Below, piece by piece: positions 10,333 through 20,370 of a stretch of 64,000 nt of DNA. The DNA is from Lichina pygmaea (Eukaryota > Ascomycota > Lichinomycetes > Lichinales > Lichinaceae). Under the pieces are notes generated by a model. It saw only the letters and a program-made list of their open reading frames with translations. It made no database searches and was not told the origin of the DNA. The stretch is from NCBI GenBank assembly GCA_963422465.1, contig OY730173.1, forward strand, positions 1,302,001 to 1,366,000, in the 5' to 3' direction. How positions within the stretch are numbered: position 1 is the first letter of the stretch; every line of letters begins with the position of its first letter. A program made the translations under genes and the position numbers.

Positions 10333-11546
10333 AGCGAGAGGATCGGATGGAAGCACGGTTGGGATATCTTCCGGCTATCGTTTTCTTCTTCTTCTTCTTC
10401 TTGGTAGTTATTTCCATGTAGGAATATCGAGTACGTATTTTCGACCTCGTAGATGAGAGAGTGAGTTTGGGTCTCTACCAACTCGTACCAAAGCGTGCAA
10501 GGTTCTACTCGTAAGTTACGGCATAGAGTACCTCCACACGCCGTATCCGTCTGTTTTTTTCCTCTTTGCTTCGCTCCGAGCTCACTCCGTCAAGTCTTCT
10601 CAACGACACAAACTGAGTAGATCAAGAAGATGGATTTTTTTTTGCATCTTCTATCTTGAATCTCCTTTCTTCAATCTTCTTTTTTGGAGTCTTCTTCCCT
10701 GGATCTTCTTTGGTTTTTTTTTTGCATTTTCTTTCTTGCCGGCGACTTGAATATGAATCTCCCAACCAGTATGGAGTACGGTGATCTCGTGGTTACCCAT
10801 GGTAGTTGCTGTTCTGTACGGTACAGTAAACTACTGTACGTACTGTACTCTGAAGCATGATGAGTTCTAAGATCAGTGCACGTATGTACGTACGTACGGG
10901 AGCACTGGGGGTCTCACTTTGGCGACACTGGATGCATCGATAGTGGAATCATTGATAGTGGAATCATCGATGCTGGATGGGCGGGACGTTGGGTCTACTT
11001 ATAGACTCCGGATCCATCGACACTGTGCATATTGACAGTGTATTTGTCGACGCTGGATCTACAGACCCTCAATGCACCAAGCCTGGATCCACTGACCCTG
11101 AATTTGCAGAGCCTGGATGCATAGAGCCTGAATCCACTGACACTGTACCCATTGACACTGCATCCGCAGAGCCTGGATCTACAAAGCCTGGACTCATTGA
11201 CGCTGCATCGACTGACCCTTGATTCGCAGAGCTTGGATTCAATGACCTTGCACCCACCGAGCCTGGATTCACAGAGCCTAGAATCACGAACCCGGGATCC
11301 ATCAGCGCTGGTATCTCCTGGCACTGTATTAATTGACACTGGATCCATCGATCATCAGTTCAAAGGATGACGATAGATGGCAAGGGAACCAGAAGCCCAA
11401 AGATAGAAAATAAAAAAGGGTGAAAATAGAAGCCTACAAGGCGAGCTGGAAGGATTAGAGGAAAGAGAAGAAAGAAGATGGAGAGAGGAGGGAGAGGGTA
11501 AGAGGGTAAGAGGAGGAGAGACAAGGAAGACAACCAAAGATCCCCC
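10333..11546. other. Intergenic with T-rich tracts and a minisatellite
   Basis: This region follows pyruvate kinase and precedes the 3' end of the Ame1-like gene. From 10555 to 10740 it is T/CTT-rich (repeated TCTTC and T-runs). From 10780 to 10900 it is GTAC-rich. From about 10915 to 11355 it is the minisatellite listed separately. I see no gene with family support. Confidence 0.5.
10915..11355. repeat. Degenerate ~15 bp minisatellite, open on both strands
   Basis: The core resembles GCCTGGATCCACTGA with variants such as GCATTGACACTG and GCAGAGCCTGG, repeated about 28 times. Because the unit is a multiple of three, it leaves long open frames: 10977-11222 on + (pentapeptide-like GSTDP/EPGST repeats) and 10995-11348 on - (repeats like ESRLC and RCSV). 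I treat these as by-products of the repeat, not genes. Confidence 0.75.
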
Positions 11547-13950
11547 TCAGAGAAGCGAAAGCGATCGCTCCAAGAAATCATTAAAGGCTCTGATGGTCCG
11601 GAGGATGCCACCTCGATCAGGCCCATTGGAGCCGTCATCGACGTGGCCTGTATCGAGCCCTACCCATCGCTCGTCTTCTTCATAGTCATCGCCGTCGTCG
11701 TTGCGCCGTCTTGATCCTTCACGCTCATGCAGGTCCGGAAAGCTGAAATTCGGAGGGACACCGGCAGACAGGGCCGTCGTCGTCGTCGTCGTCATGTCGC
11801 CCGCGTACTTTGTGAGCCAGAGCTCGACGTTGTCAGCCTCGACGTCGTCGCCGTGCTCTTCGTTCTCGCGGCGCCTCCTGCCATCACCGCTGGCCGCGTC
11901 GGCGGCTCTCATCCGCCCTCTCTCGACGGCGAGCTCGACGTCGCGTAGCCCGCCGTTGACGAACTCGTGCTTTTTGGACGTCGTGTCCCTCTCGTGCGCG
12001 GTGCTTCTGACCTCGTCGATCTTCCGCGCAATCTCGTCCCTCTGCCGACGCAGGTGGATCAGATGATCCCCCAACGACTTCTTCTCGCGCGTCGCTTGCT
12101 TCAGACGTATTGCTAGGGCTTGGTTGGCGTCCAGACACTCGGTGAGCTGGAAGTTCCTCTGCTCGAGCTCGCGACCAAATGCCTCTATGGCTTTGATCTT
12201 TCGCTTCGTAAGCGCTTTATGTTGTCTGACCCGGCTTTCTGCGTCTGCTTCGTCGTGTCTATCTGCTTCCTCGGAATGCTGTGGAGGCGGTGCTTCCTGT
12301 AGCGATCGCATGTGCGCTTCTATAAGTTCCCGAAACAACTGGTTGGACACGTCCACGGCATTGACTCCTGGTCGACGGATGAATTTGGGCCCAGTTTGCA
12401 GATCGTCCTCCTCATCCTCGTCGTCTTCGTTTGTTTGCTGCTTCCCGGGATTCGATTCGTCAAAGTTGCTTGCGGGCTGTGCATCGATCATTCGGTACAC
12501 CAGCACTTGGGCACCCTTCTTTCGGCTGATGTTGCGGGCAGCTTGCATCCTCAGAGCAGCACTGCGTCCCGGCGCCGGCTTCGGTCGGGTTGGATTTGTC
12601 AGAGAGCCAGACCGGGCCGATCTCTCAGGAGCACCACCCGGGCCGGAAGACACGGGTCTGTGTCCAAGCCGAGAAGCTGCTGGACCCTCTTCGGTTCTAT
12701 GCCCTCCTCGGCGAGATCCGAGCCGAGAACTGGAGACAGACGAAGCTCGAGAAGCCCCAGAAGCGCTCCGATTCGTAGGTAAAGAATCTTGCAGCCCTAT
12801 CTCATCTTCATCATCCTCCTGATCCTGATCCTGCTCGTATTGCTGCAGCTGCACGGAATTTTCAGACTGAGAGTGATCGTCTATAACTACTGTGTCCCGG
12901 ATCAAAGCGGCTTCTCGAGAGAGGGTCTCGCGAAACTCGCTGAGAAAATCGTCCGCGTCACTTGGTGGCTGAGCGATGGCGCCGTCCCGAGTCAAATCGG
13001 GTTCAGGGGTTGACTGTATGCCAGCCAGATGAGCTTGAAAGTCGGTCCACTGCTGTGTTCTGTCTGTGGCACTTGGGACGAGACCGGTAGCTGCCGCTGG
13101 CTCAAGGCCGTCCCCTTGGTCCGCTCTGACGTCTTCCTGGCTAAATGAATGAACGAACCATTCAAGAGCCGGACGCGCTTGTCCATCACCAGTGTGCTGA
13201 CTGGATAAGCCTTGGTCGGCGCGCCGATCATCTGGAACGCCGTTAACATCCTGGCGCGGCGTACTCTGTGAGACCCGATCGACGTGGGAAGACGATCCTC
13301 CGCGTCTCCGCTTGAGGCCAAGCGGAAGAGTCGCTGTAGAAGGAACAGCAATGTCGGGGGCACCTTCGGGGCGTGTTGCGTTTGACAGAGATTGGCCCAG
13401 CGCCGTAGGCGTTGCACTGGATTCTGGCTCTGAGGCTACGCGGTCCAGTCAGCTGGCGGATGCATAGAGGCACGAACAAGAGGTAGGGGGTGATGAGTGC
13501 CACCTTACACCCGACAGGATCACGAGCCTCGTAGGTGGCTAGGGACGTTTCAGCAAATCTTTCTGCCGTAGCCGAATCGCTCCTTCTCCTCTGTTTTGGC
13601 TCCTCTGCGACCAGTTCCCCCGTCTTTGACGGCCGTAGAACCAGCTGCCCTGGTAAGGGGGAGATCGGCTGTCTTGACGAGGCTGACGGCCTGGATGAGG
13701 TCGATGGGACTCGTCGAGCAGAAGGCCTCGGAGCCGACGGAGGCGGGAATGACAACGCAAAGTCGGCTTCTTTGATTTTATGCGAGCTGCGACAGGCATC
13801 AGTAGATGAACGCGAACGGCTCGAGGAACAGAATGGCCCTCACCCAGCCCCACGCTGGCGCATCATCATACGGTCATCCCGATCTGCATCGCGTCATTAG
13901 CATTCAGCATGCACGTGTCATCGCAATAAGATCGACTTGCCTTGAGCCAT
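11547..13950 (-). CDS. Inner kinetochore protein, Ame1/Mis17 (CENP-U)-like
   Basis: Four exons on the minus strand: 13950-13941, 13883-13844, 13786-13509 and 13435-11547. They total 2217 nt, 738 residues. The N terminus assembles to MAQDRDDRMMMRQRGAGSHK with KIKEADFALSFPPPSAPRPS, a start known from fungal Ame1-type proteins (a short basic peptide that in yeast Ame1 binds Mis12). A long disordered Ser/Pro/Arg and acidic region follows. The conserved C-terminal domain comes next: ARNISRKKGAQVLVYRM, NAVDVSNQLFRELIEAHM, KALTKRKIKAIEAFGRELEQ, QLTECLDANQALAIRLKQ and a coiled coil to KIDEVR. Intron 1 (13940-13884) uses a GC donor (AAG|GCAAGT) rather than GT; intron 3 uses GTAAGG. The CENP-U assignment rests on the coiled-coil block and N terminus. 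The tail of about 150 residues is poorly conserved, and an intron there cannot be excluded. Confidence 0.7.
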
Positions 13951-14164
13951 GATGCCGCAGTGCTAGGGCTCTGAGGTGCCTTGTGTTGAGTTGGATCTTG
14001 CCCCACGTCGCGACAGCCCAAGGGGAAACGCGATATTTTTGACGTGGCCGAACATGCGCGTGATTGGGTTTACTACGGCGCACATCGATCCCCCGGCGCT
14101 AGCCTTTTGAGAACTACCTACGAAGGACCCCCTAGGCGACATTTACCAGAAGGTCAGACCGGAG
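13951..14164. promoter_or_regulatory. Short divergent promoter, Ame1-like / DUF3128 genes
   Basis: Only 214 bp separate the two divergent start codons, so the genes probably share regulatory sequence. No specific site is recognised. Confidence 0.45.
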
Positions 14165-15378
14165 ATGAGCTGGTTCTGGGGCAAGCCAAGGACGAGCCAC
14201 GAAGATGGCAAAGACGATGCCGGCAAGGTTACAAGGGAAGGCGATCCGGTTCGGAAGCTGGACCCCAAGCTCAAGAACTACCTCGCAAACGAAGCACCAT
14301 CAAACTACAATGCGCTGGCAACCTCGGAGCCGGCTTCACCGGCACTGCCGTACAGGAAACAGGCTCCTGTGAGTGCAACAAGTCAGCCATGGGCCGAAAC
14401 CGGCGTACCCCAAAAGTCGCTGTATCAGGATGGCCGCTACAAGGAGCTGTGGAAGACGTACAAGCCGTTGGAAGAGATTGAGAATGCCACCAAGACGGAC
14501 CAGGACCGATTGCTCGACATCGTGGCGGGGCTCAAGGAGAGGAAGACGCAGATCAGCCGGGCCGCGCTGGAGAATTGCTCGTTCGAACAGACCCTCGTCA
14601 GCGACTGCTTCAGCTTCGGAGGCTGGAAAAGTAGGATGACCATGTGTCGGGCGGAGAACAAGGCGTTTGAACGCTGTTATGTTACGCAGGCGGTGGGTAC
14701 AAGACTCTTCAGCGCTCTCGATCCGCACATGTCTATAAATGCTGTGGCAAGGAACCCTGCTAACGGCCTCCTGTCCCATGGCACCAGAAATTTCTCAAAG
14801 CGTTAGGATATCTGTCCACGTACGAACGTCCTCCGGAAGTGGACGAGCAGATACAGATGCACGCGGACAAACTGTACCATCAGATGCTGAGACAAGAGCG
14901 AGCCATCGAAAAGGCTAGGGCCGAAGGCAAACCGCTTCCCACCCTCGAAGATCTGATACCAGCGAGCGCACTGTCGAGGGTCCCCTCTGCCATACATCCT
15001 TCCGTCATGACTCCCTCGGCCAATCTCGAGACGTCGTCCTCGAGCCCGTCCCAGGCTGCCTCCTCCGATCCAGACGGCAAGCACCTGCCGACTATAGCTT
15101 CGCCCAGCAGCGACCAAGCTCCTCCGCAGAAGCGGTACACCGTCCCAGACGAGTTCACGGAAGCGGCGCAAGCGGCGCTGGACGAGCGTCTGAAGAACGT
15201 GCCCGAATCCGAGAGGGAAGTGGAAGCCAAGGCCTTTGTGGCAGAGATAGCGTCGACGCAGCACACGCTGCAGCGCGTCAACGAGCATAGACGACAGCAG
15301 GAAGAAGGCATCGCGAGACGACGGGCGAAAGGGCAGGAGACGCTCTCGGACAAGATCATCACGATCTTTAGGTTCTGA
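14165..15378 (+). CDS. DUF3128 / Emi1-like twin CX9C protein
   Basis: Two exons, 14165-14692 and 14788-15378, give 372 residues. The intron has donor GTGGGT and acceptor ACCAG, and splicing restores FERCYVTQAKFLKALGYLST. The protein carries a twin CX9C pair from about residue 138: CSFEQTLVSDC, then CRAENKAFERC. This is the signature of small intermembrane-space proteins oxidised by Mia40, and DUF3128 proteins such as yeast Emi1 have this arrangement. The protein is longer than Emi1. It has a polar N-terminal region (MSWFWGKPRTSHEDGKDDAG) and a long C-terminal extension with a Ser/Pro linker and a charged helix ending TLSDKIITIFRF. A mitochondrial location is inferred from the family only. Confidence 0.75.
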
Positions 15379-16310
15379 CATGCTGCTTATCGCGAGCTGG
15401 GTGCGTATGTTGGAGGAAGAGGAGGGGATTCATGTAGTGTGGGCTCACAGGATCCAGCAAGGTGGATGCTGGGTGAATGATTTCACGCCTCTATGGGGGT
15501 CTGGGCGGGGAGTTGGAAGATTTCCTCAACATGCTTAACTTGCCCAACTGTTCTCGTCGTCCATATGACCTCCAATTCCTGTACACAGATGGTTCCACGG
15601 ACCATTCACTCTCTACGATTTCAATCAAGCTCCAGACTTTGACCTTGCCTCACAACTTGCTATTTACCATCTCCCTGGACTTTTCCAACAGTTTGAGAAT
15701 CCGTCCAACAGAATACCTGTGTGGACGACCCGACGTCTGGCCTTCTGTTGAAAGCAGTCGCATCGGCACAGATCCTTGTCAAATTATGTCACGCTCTTTT
15801 CTTTCTTTCTTCAAAGGGCTGATCATGGACCACCCCCCCCCCCCCCCCCCCCCCCCCCCCTTTCCCCCTTTCCTCCTGGGCCCTGGCCCACCTGGTCGAC
15901 AGAAAGATATTCGACGGAATATGCCCCCAGATACAGAGAGATGTTCGATGAAAATCTGGCCATCAACAAAGAGATATTTGACAAAACTCTGACCCTGAAG
16001 AGACCCGACCAAATAACCTGCATTGACGGAGTTCCTGCAAAATGGCTGCCAGAAGTGGAGGTTTCTGGCGCCACTTTTGGAGGCTTTTCCACATCCACCA
16101 AAGCTGGTTGCTTGTGACTTTTGACACACAGTCACAGCTACTACTGACTGTGACTACAGTAAAGGATTGTGACCACTGTATATCTTTTCACTAGAACCTA
16201 TTTTGGACACTCCACACCACACCGTGGGTCATTTATGTATCTATGAATTCCTACACTATTCTAAAGCTAGCTAGGCTAGATTATGCTGGGGAGTCTGTGT
16301 AGTTGGTAAG
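15379..16310. other. Intergenic, low complexity, C-run
   Basis: No supported gene. It contains an uninterrupted run of 28 C at 15833-15860 followed by more pyrimidines. At 16254-16286 there is a segment that recurs at 62753-62784. Open frames crossing the C-run only reflect homopolymer translation (poly-Pro, poly-Gly). Confidence 0.5.
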
Positions 16311-16608
16311 TGTTAAGAGCCAGGTGTCAGGAGCAGCCGAGCTACCCCTGTCACCTGACCGCGCTTAGTCAGCTGCTTAGCTAGCAGCTCCTACATAGCG
16401 CACTTTTCGCTGAGGATTAGGATCCTCAGCGATCAATCTACGCATCCACCTGCAGGCGCCTGACGGCCCTGCCCCGACTCGGTCCCACAGCTCTACTAGA
16501 GACTCTCCAGGGCCCGAAGGATCTCCTCTGTTCCTCTGCCGCCACACTGCTGGCTAGAACCCTTGATAGGACGCCGCCCAGACTCTGCGAGGCAGCCGGC
16601 TCCTAACA
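16311..16608. mobile_element. LTR-like fragment (fossil)
   Basis: A 298 bp segment begins TGTTAAGAGCC and ends GGCTCCTAACA. These are imperfect 11 bp inverted ends with the TG...CA termini usual for long terminal repeats. The bases on its two sides do not match as a target-site duplication, so it does not look like a clean solo LTR. No second LTR and no gag or pol sequence is recognisable in the adjoining DNA, so the element is broken and probably old. The family cannot be named, and the inverted ends could be chance. Confidence 0.3.
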
Positions 16609-16989
16609 ATATTGCTCGCTCTTCCCCGGAAAGGGAGGCAGTCCGGCGGGAGAAAAGAGGAGAAGAGAACTATCACCCTATAGTGGTTCTGATTGCAGAC
16701 GCATTAGGCTAACAAGGTGCTATTGCAAGTTCTCAGAGAGATGGCTACTAGCCAAAGTGCACTGGCATCCCAGAGCCATCGCAAAGGTGCAGAGAAGCAG
16801 TCTACCAAAAGGCCTTCTACGAAAATCGCCACGATGCCTCAACAAAAGCCGCCACAAAGGCGCACTGAAGCCGCTGCAAAAGCGCACCAAAACTGCGCTG
16901 AGCGCCCACTGCAAACGCTGCAAATCTCGACGAATACGCTAAGCCGAATGCGTGCCCGATACGAACCGAAGCGAGATGAGCACCGACCC

Positions 16990-17760
16990 TGCTACGCGCC
17001 GCGGCCGCGCAGGCGCCGTGCCGCGCAGGCGCCGTGCAGGGGGCCGCGCTGCAAAGCAGGCGGACGAGGGCTTGTGTGGCACTGAGGAGCCCCCCGCCCG
17101 ACGCCGCGCTGCGAAGCAGGCGGGCCCCTAGGGCTTGTGTGGCTCTGAGGAGCCCCGGCCCAGCAGTGCCCTTCGGGCGCGCGGGCGCGCGAGGGTCTTG
17201 ATGGAGCTGCTCTCGCACCCTGCGGGGGTGAGACAGGCAGGCTCCTAGGCTAGGGCGCCTCCTAGCAGGAGGGCCTAGTCCGAACGCACGCCGCGGCCGT
17301 GTGGGCACCGTACAAGGGGCCGCGCTGCGAAGCAGGCGGACGAGGGCTTGTGTGGCACTGAGGAGCCCCCTGCCCAACGCCGCGCTGTGAAGCAGGCGGG
17401 CCCCTAGGGCTTGTGTGACACTGAGGAGTCCCCTGCCCGACGGTGCACCACAGGCGCGCGGGTGCCTTGAAGGAGCTGCTTCGCGCCCGGCGGGGGCGAG
17501 GTGGGCGAACTCCTAGGGCGCGGTTGACTTTGAGAAGCCCCGGCCCGACCGCGCGCTGCGGGCGCGCGGGTACGCAGATGTCAAGGAGCTGCTTCGCGCC
17601 CGGCGGGGGCAAGGCGGGTGAGCTCCTAGGCTTGAGCGTCTCCTAGAAGGAGGGCGCAGCCTGAGTGCACACCACTGATGTGTGGGTGATGTGCAGAAGC
17701 CGCGCTGCAAAGCAGGCGGACTTCTAGAACTATAGCGTGATGCAGCGCATAGTGACCTGC
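16990..17760. repeat. GC-rich higher-order tandem repeat
   Basis: A subunit of about 57 bp, starting GCGCTGCGAAGCAGGCGG and containing GGGCTTGTGTGGC and CTGAGGAGCCCC, occurs in pairs at about 17049/17104 and 17322/17382, with a partial copy at about 17701. Between pairs are repeated stretches with GAGCTGCT, GGCGGGGGCGAGG and CTCCTAGG. The first two composite units are about 273 bp apart. Many stops and the repeat structure argue against coding. Several units can fold (GGGCT...AGCCC). It continues into unrepeated GC-rich DNA to about 18300. Confidence 0.7.
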
Positions 17761-18330
17761 AGGGCCTAGGTGCCATGCTGCAGAGTCAGCCTACATGGCG
17801 ATGAGTCTACAGAGAGGCTTCAAGCTAGCTAGCAGACCTATAAGGTTGTGCTAAGCTGAATTGAACTACGTTACTAGCAAGGTTGCAGAACGTACAGAAT
17901 CTTGGGGTAGCAAGCTCTAAAAGAGCCCGTGCAAACGCCAGTGGGGCTGCGACCCTATTGCTACCGAGTTGCTGGCAGAGTTCTGCAGCAACCACAACTA
18001 CTATTTGGAAGTAGCAAGCAGGGCGAGACTAGAGACTACCTCTTAGCCAGAGAAGTCTCTAGCAGAGTCTAGCAAGCTACTCTGAAGAAGGGCCCGGCAG
18101 GGGTAGTAGTTGGAGAAAGGGAGTACACTCCCCACCCGCCAGGAGGCGGGTGCAGAGGGGGGGTGAGGGTGAGACTAGCTCTCACCCTAGCCACAGGTGC
18201 AAGCACAGAGGGTGAATGCCTGTGCCAGGTACTAGCTATAAGAGCGATGGAGGTGCCTATTAAGGACCTGATTGCTTGTGAGAAAAGAAGTCAATTAGCT
18301 ATAGGCTAAGGCTATCGATTGACTGTGGGA

Positions 18331-19090
18331 AGTCGGCTGTTGTGTGCCTCCGAGGCCCCAGTCGCACAAGAGGGATCGACAGCTGCAAGCTGGAGATCGC
18401 CTAAGAAAGCAGTCAGTCAGCGACTGATCTGTTAAAGGGAGCCGACCGGCCGAAGGCCGAAGACTCACCTGCTGGCCACCGGTTGCGTGGCGCCTTCGAG
18501 GCCCCAGCCGCGGAGAGAGGGATCGACAGCTCGCTGCTGGAGATTGCCTAGAAAGCAGTCAGTTAGCTACTGATCTGCAACAGAGGGGTTGGGAGGCCAG
18601 AGGCCGAAAGCTTACCTGCTGAAAGTCGACTGTGCGGTGCTCTCAGAGCCCCAGTCGCGGAGGGAGGAGTCGACAGCTGCAAGCTGAAGACTGCCTATAA
18701 GATCAGTGAGCGACTGATCTGTTAAAGGGAGCCGACCGGCTGAAGACTGGGGACTCACTGCAAAGCCAACTGCGCAGCGCTCTCAGAGCCCCAGTCACAA
18801 AGAGAGAGATCTCCAGCTTGCTGCTGGAGATCACCTGAGAAGCAGTCAGCTGGTAGCTGGGCTGCAGAAGGGGGTCACAAGGCTACTGGCCAAGGACTCA
18901 CCGAGCTGTCTGTGGAGCGCCTTCGGGGCTCTGGAACTGCAAGGAGTCGATAGGCTATATGCCGAAGACTGCCCTATTAGCTGCAACAGGAGGTCAAAAG
19001 CTAAAGGCTGAGACTTACCTGGCGGAATCGACACGGCGCCTTCGGGGCCTAGTCGCGGAGATGGAGTTGTTAGGCTGGATGCCGCAACTA
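18331..19090. repeat. ~140 bp tandem repeat, about six copies
   Basis: Diverged units begin near 18331, 18475, 18621, 18761, 18903 and 19021. Each contains a block like GCCTTCGAGGCCCCAGTCGC, then GAGGGATCGACAGCTGCAAG, then GCAGTCAGT...GACTGATCTG, and a GCCGAAGACTCACCTGC end. Spacings are about 144, 146, 140, 142 and 118 bp. Units hold inverted repeats; the clearest is GATCTCCAG-loop-CTGGAGATC at 18808-18832. No open frame runs through, so the array appears non-coding. Confidence 0.8.
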
Positions 19091-20370
19091 CCTAGTTAGC
19101 AGAAGCGACTGAGACAGACGATGATTTCTTGCCCACTGTTGATCATACCCCCCGGTGCCTCCTCCTACAATATTTACCAAAGTGAAATCCTTCTCTCTCT
19201 CTCTCTCTCTCTCATCCTCCGGGCATGCCCCCCATAAAGATCTTGTTTGTTCTGTCACTTGGGAACCACCTACCACATAGATTTCTCCTTTTGTTCCAGT
19301 TTCAGACAGAGAATTAGTATGAGATGAGGTTGACAGTCAGGTTGAGTACTCGCCGTACGTTGTACACCAGGACGATGCACCAGACGCGATCCACCAGAAC
19401 CAATCCACCATGGACAATTCAACCAACCCACCAAAAAACACCAGAAAAAAAAAAGCGAGTCGAGAGTGTTCGACTGTGAACGCTACAGCGAGCAGCGGGA
19501 GAAGAAGATGAGTGTCACGACTGATAGATTGATTAGAGGAGAGCTAGCTAATCATCTATATGTAGACATGAAGCTGATGTTTGCCTTAGAGCGACAGAAG
19601 GCTCTAGAAGGCACGATGCGGATCCATGCAGGATCGACGGGAGACAACGTTGACGGGAGACAGCGGAGACGGCACTGGGCGGCTCCATGCCGGATCGGCT
19701 GCACTATGCGGCAGCGCTATGCGGCAGCAGCAGGATCAATGTCAAACAGAGAGGACCCAAGAAAAGCCCATAAAAACATCTTTCCGGAGGAAGATATTTA
19801 GCGACCAATTAATTAGTTCAACCAAGCTTCTATCCTTTCCCACCGTCGGAAAGAAAGAACGAAGAGGAAAGGAAAGAAAAGAAGAAGAAAAAAAAGGCAG
19901 TGGAGCAAAGCAGGGCTTTTTTAAAGAAAAGGAGCAGAGCAGGGCAGAACAGGTCTGGGCAGGGCCGGGCGGGGCAGGACTTGGGCTTATTCAAACGTGT
20001 GTATCGTATCGTACAGATGGGCGCTCTGCGAGGAAGATAAGGTAATTAATGTAAGCCGGGAGGGAGGGCTTGATCGAGTACTGTTGTAAGTGTGACTTTT
20101 ACACCCTGTCATTCCCTTCCAGTTTCTCCGCCCCACCCTACCCTCCCTCCCTCACCATCCCCCCCTCACCATTCTACCCCATCACTCTCCCCCAACCCTT
20201 GAAAATCAAATGAGATAAGAGCGCAAACGGAACAGACCAACGCCCCCTCCCATCAAAAGTCCCCATCAAGGGTCAAAGAATCAAATCCATGCGCCACCCC
20301 TCTCCGGGTCAGCTTCTGCCGCAGTTGCTGCCGTAGCTCCTCCCGTAGCATCTGAGCCCCCACGGTATAT
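19091..20370. other. Intergenic, microsatellite and purine-rich DNA
   Basis: A (TC)n microsatellite lies at about 19192-19213. From 19850 to 20000 the sequence is purine-rich with repeated GGGCAGG-like bits, and from 20100 to 20200 it is C-rich. Short open frames have no conserved content. The last part is probably the 3' UTR of the AP180-like gene. Confidence 0.4.

Noticed and set aside
15776-16117. Open frame containing a poly-Pro run
   Set aside because: Created by the 28-base C-run; no conserved sequence on either side.
16817-17377. 186-codon minus-strand frame
   Set aside because: Made entirely of the tandem repeat unit; repeats such as LLSATQALVRLL arise from the repeated DNA.
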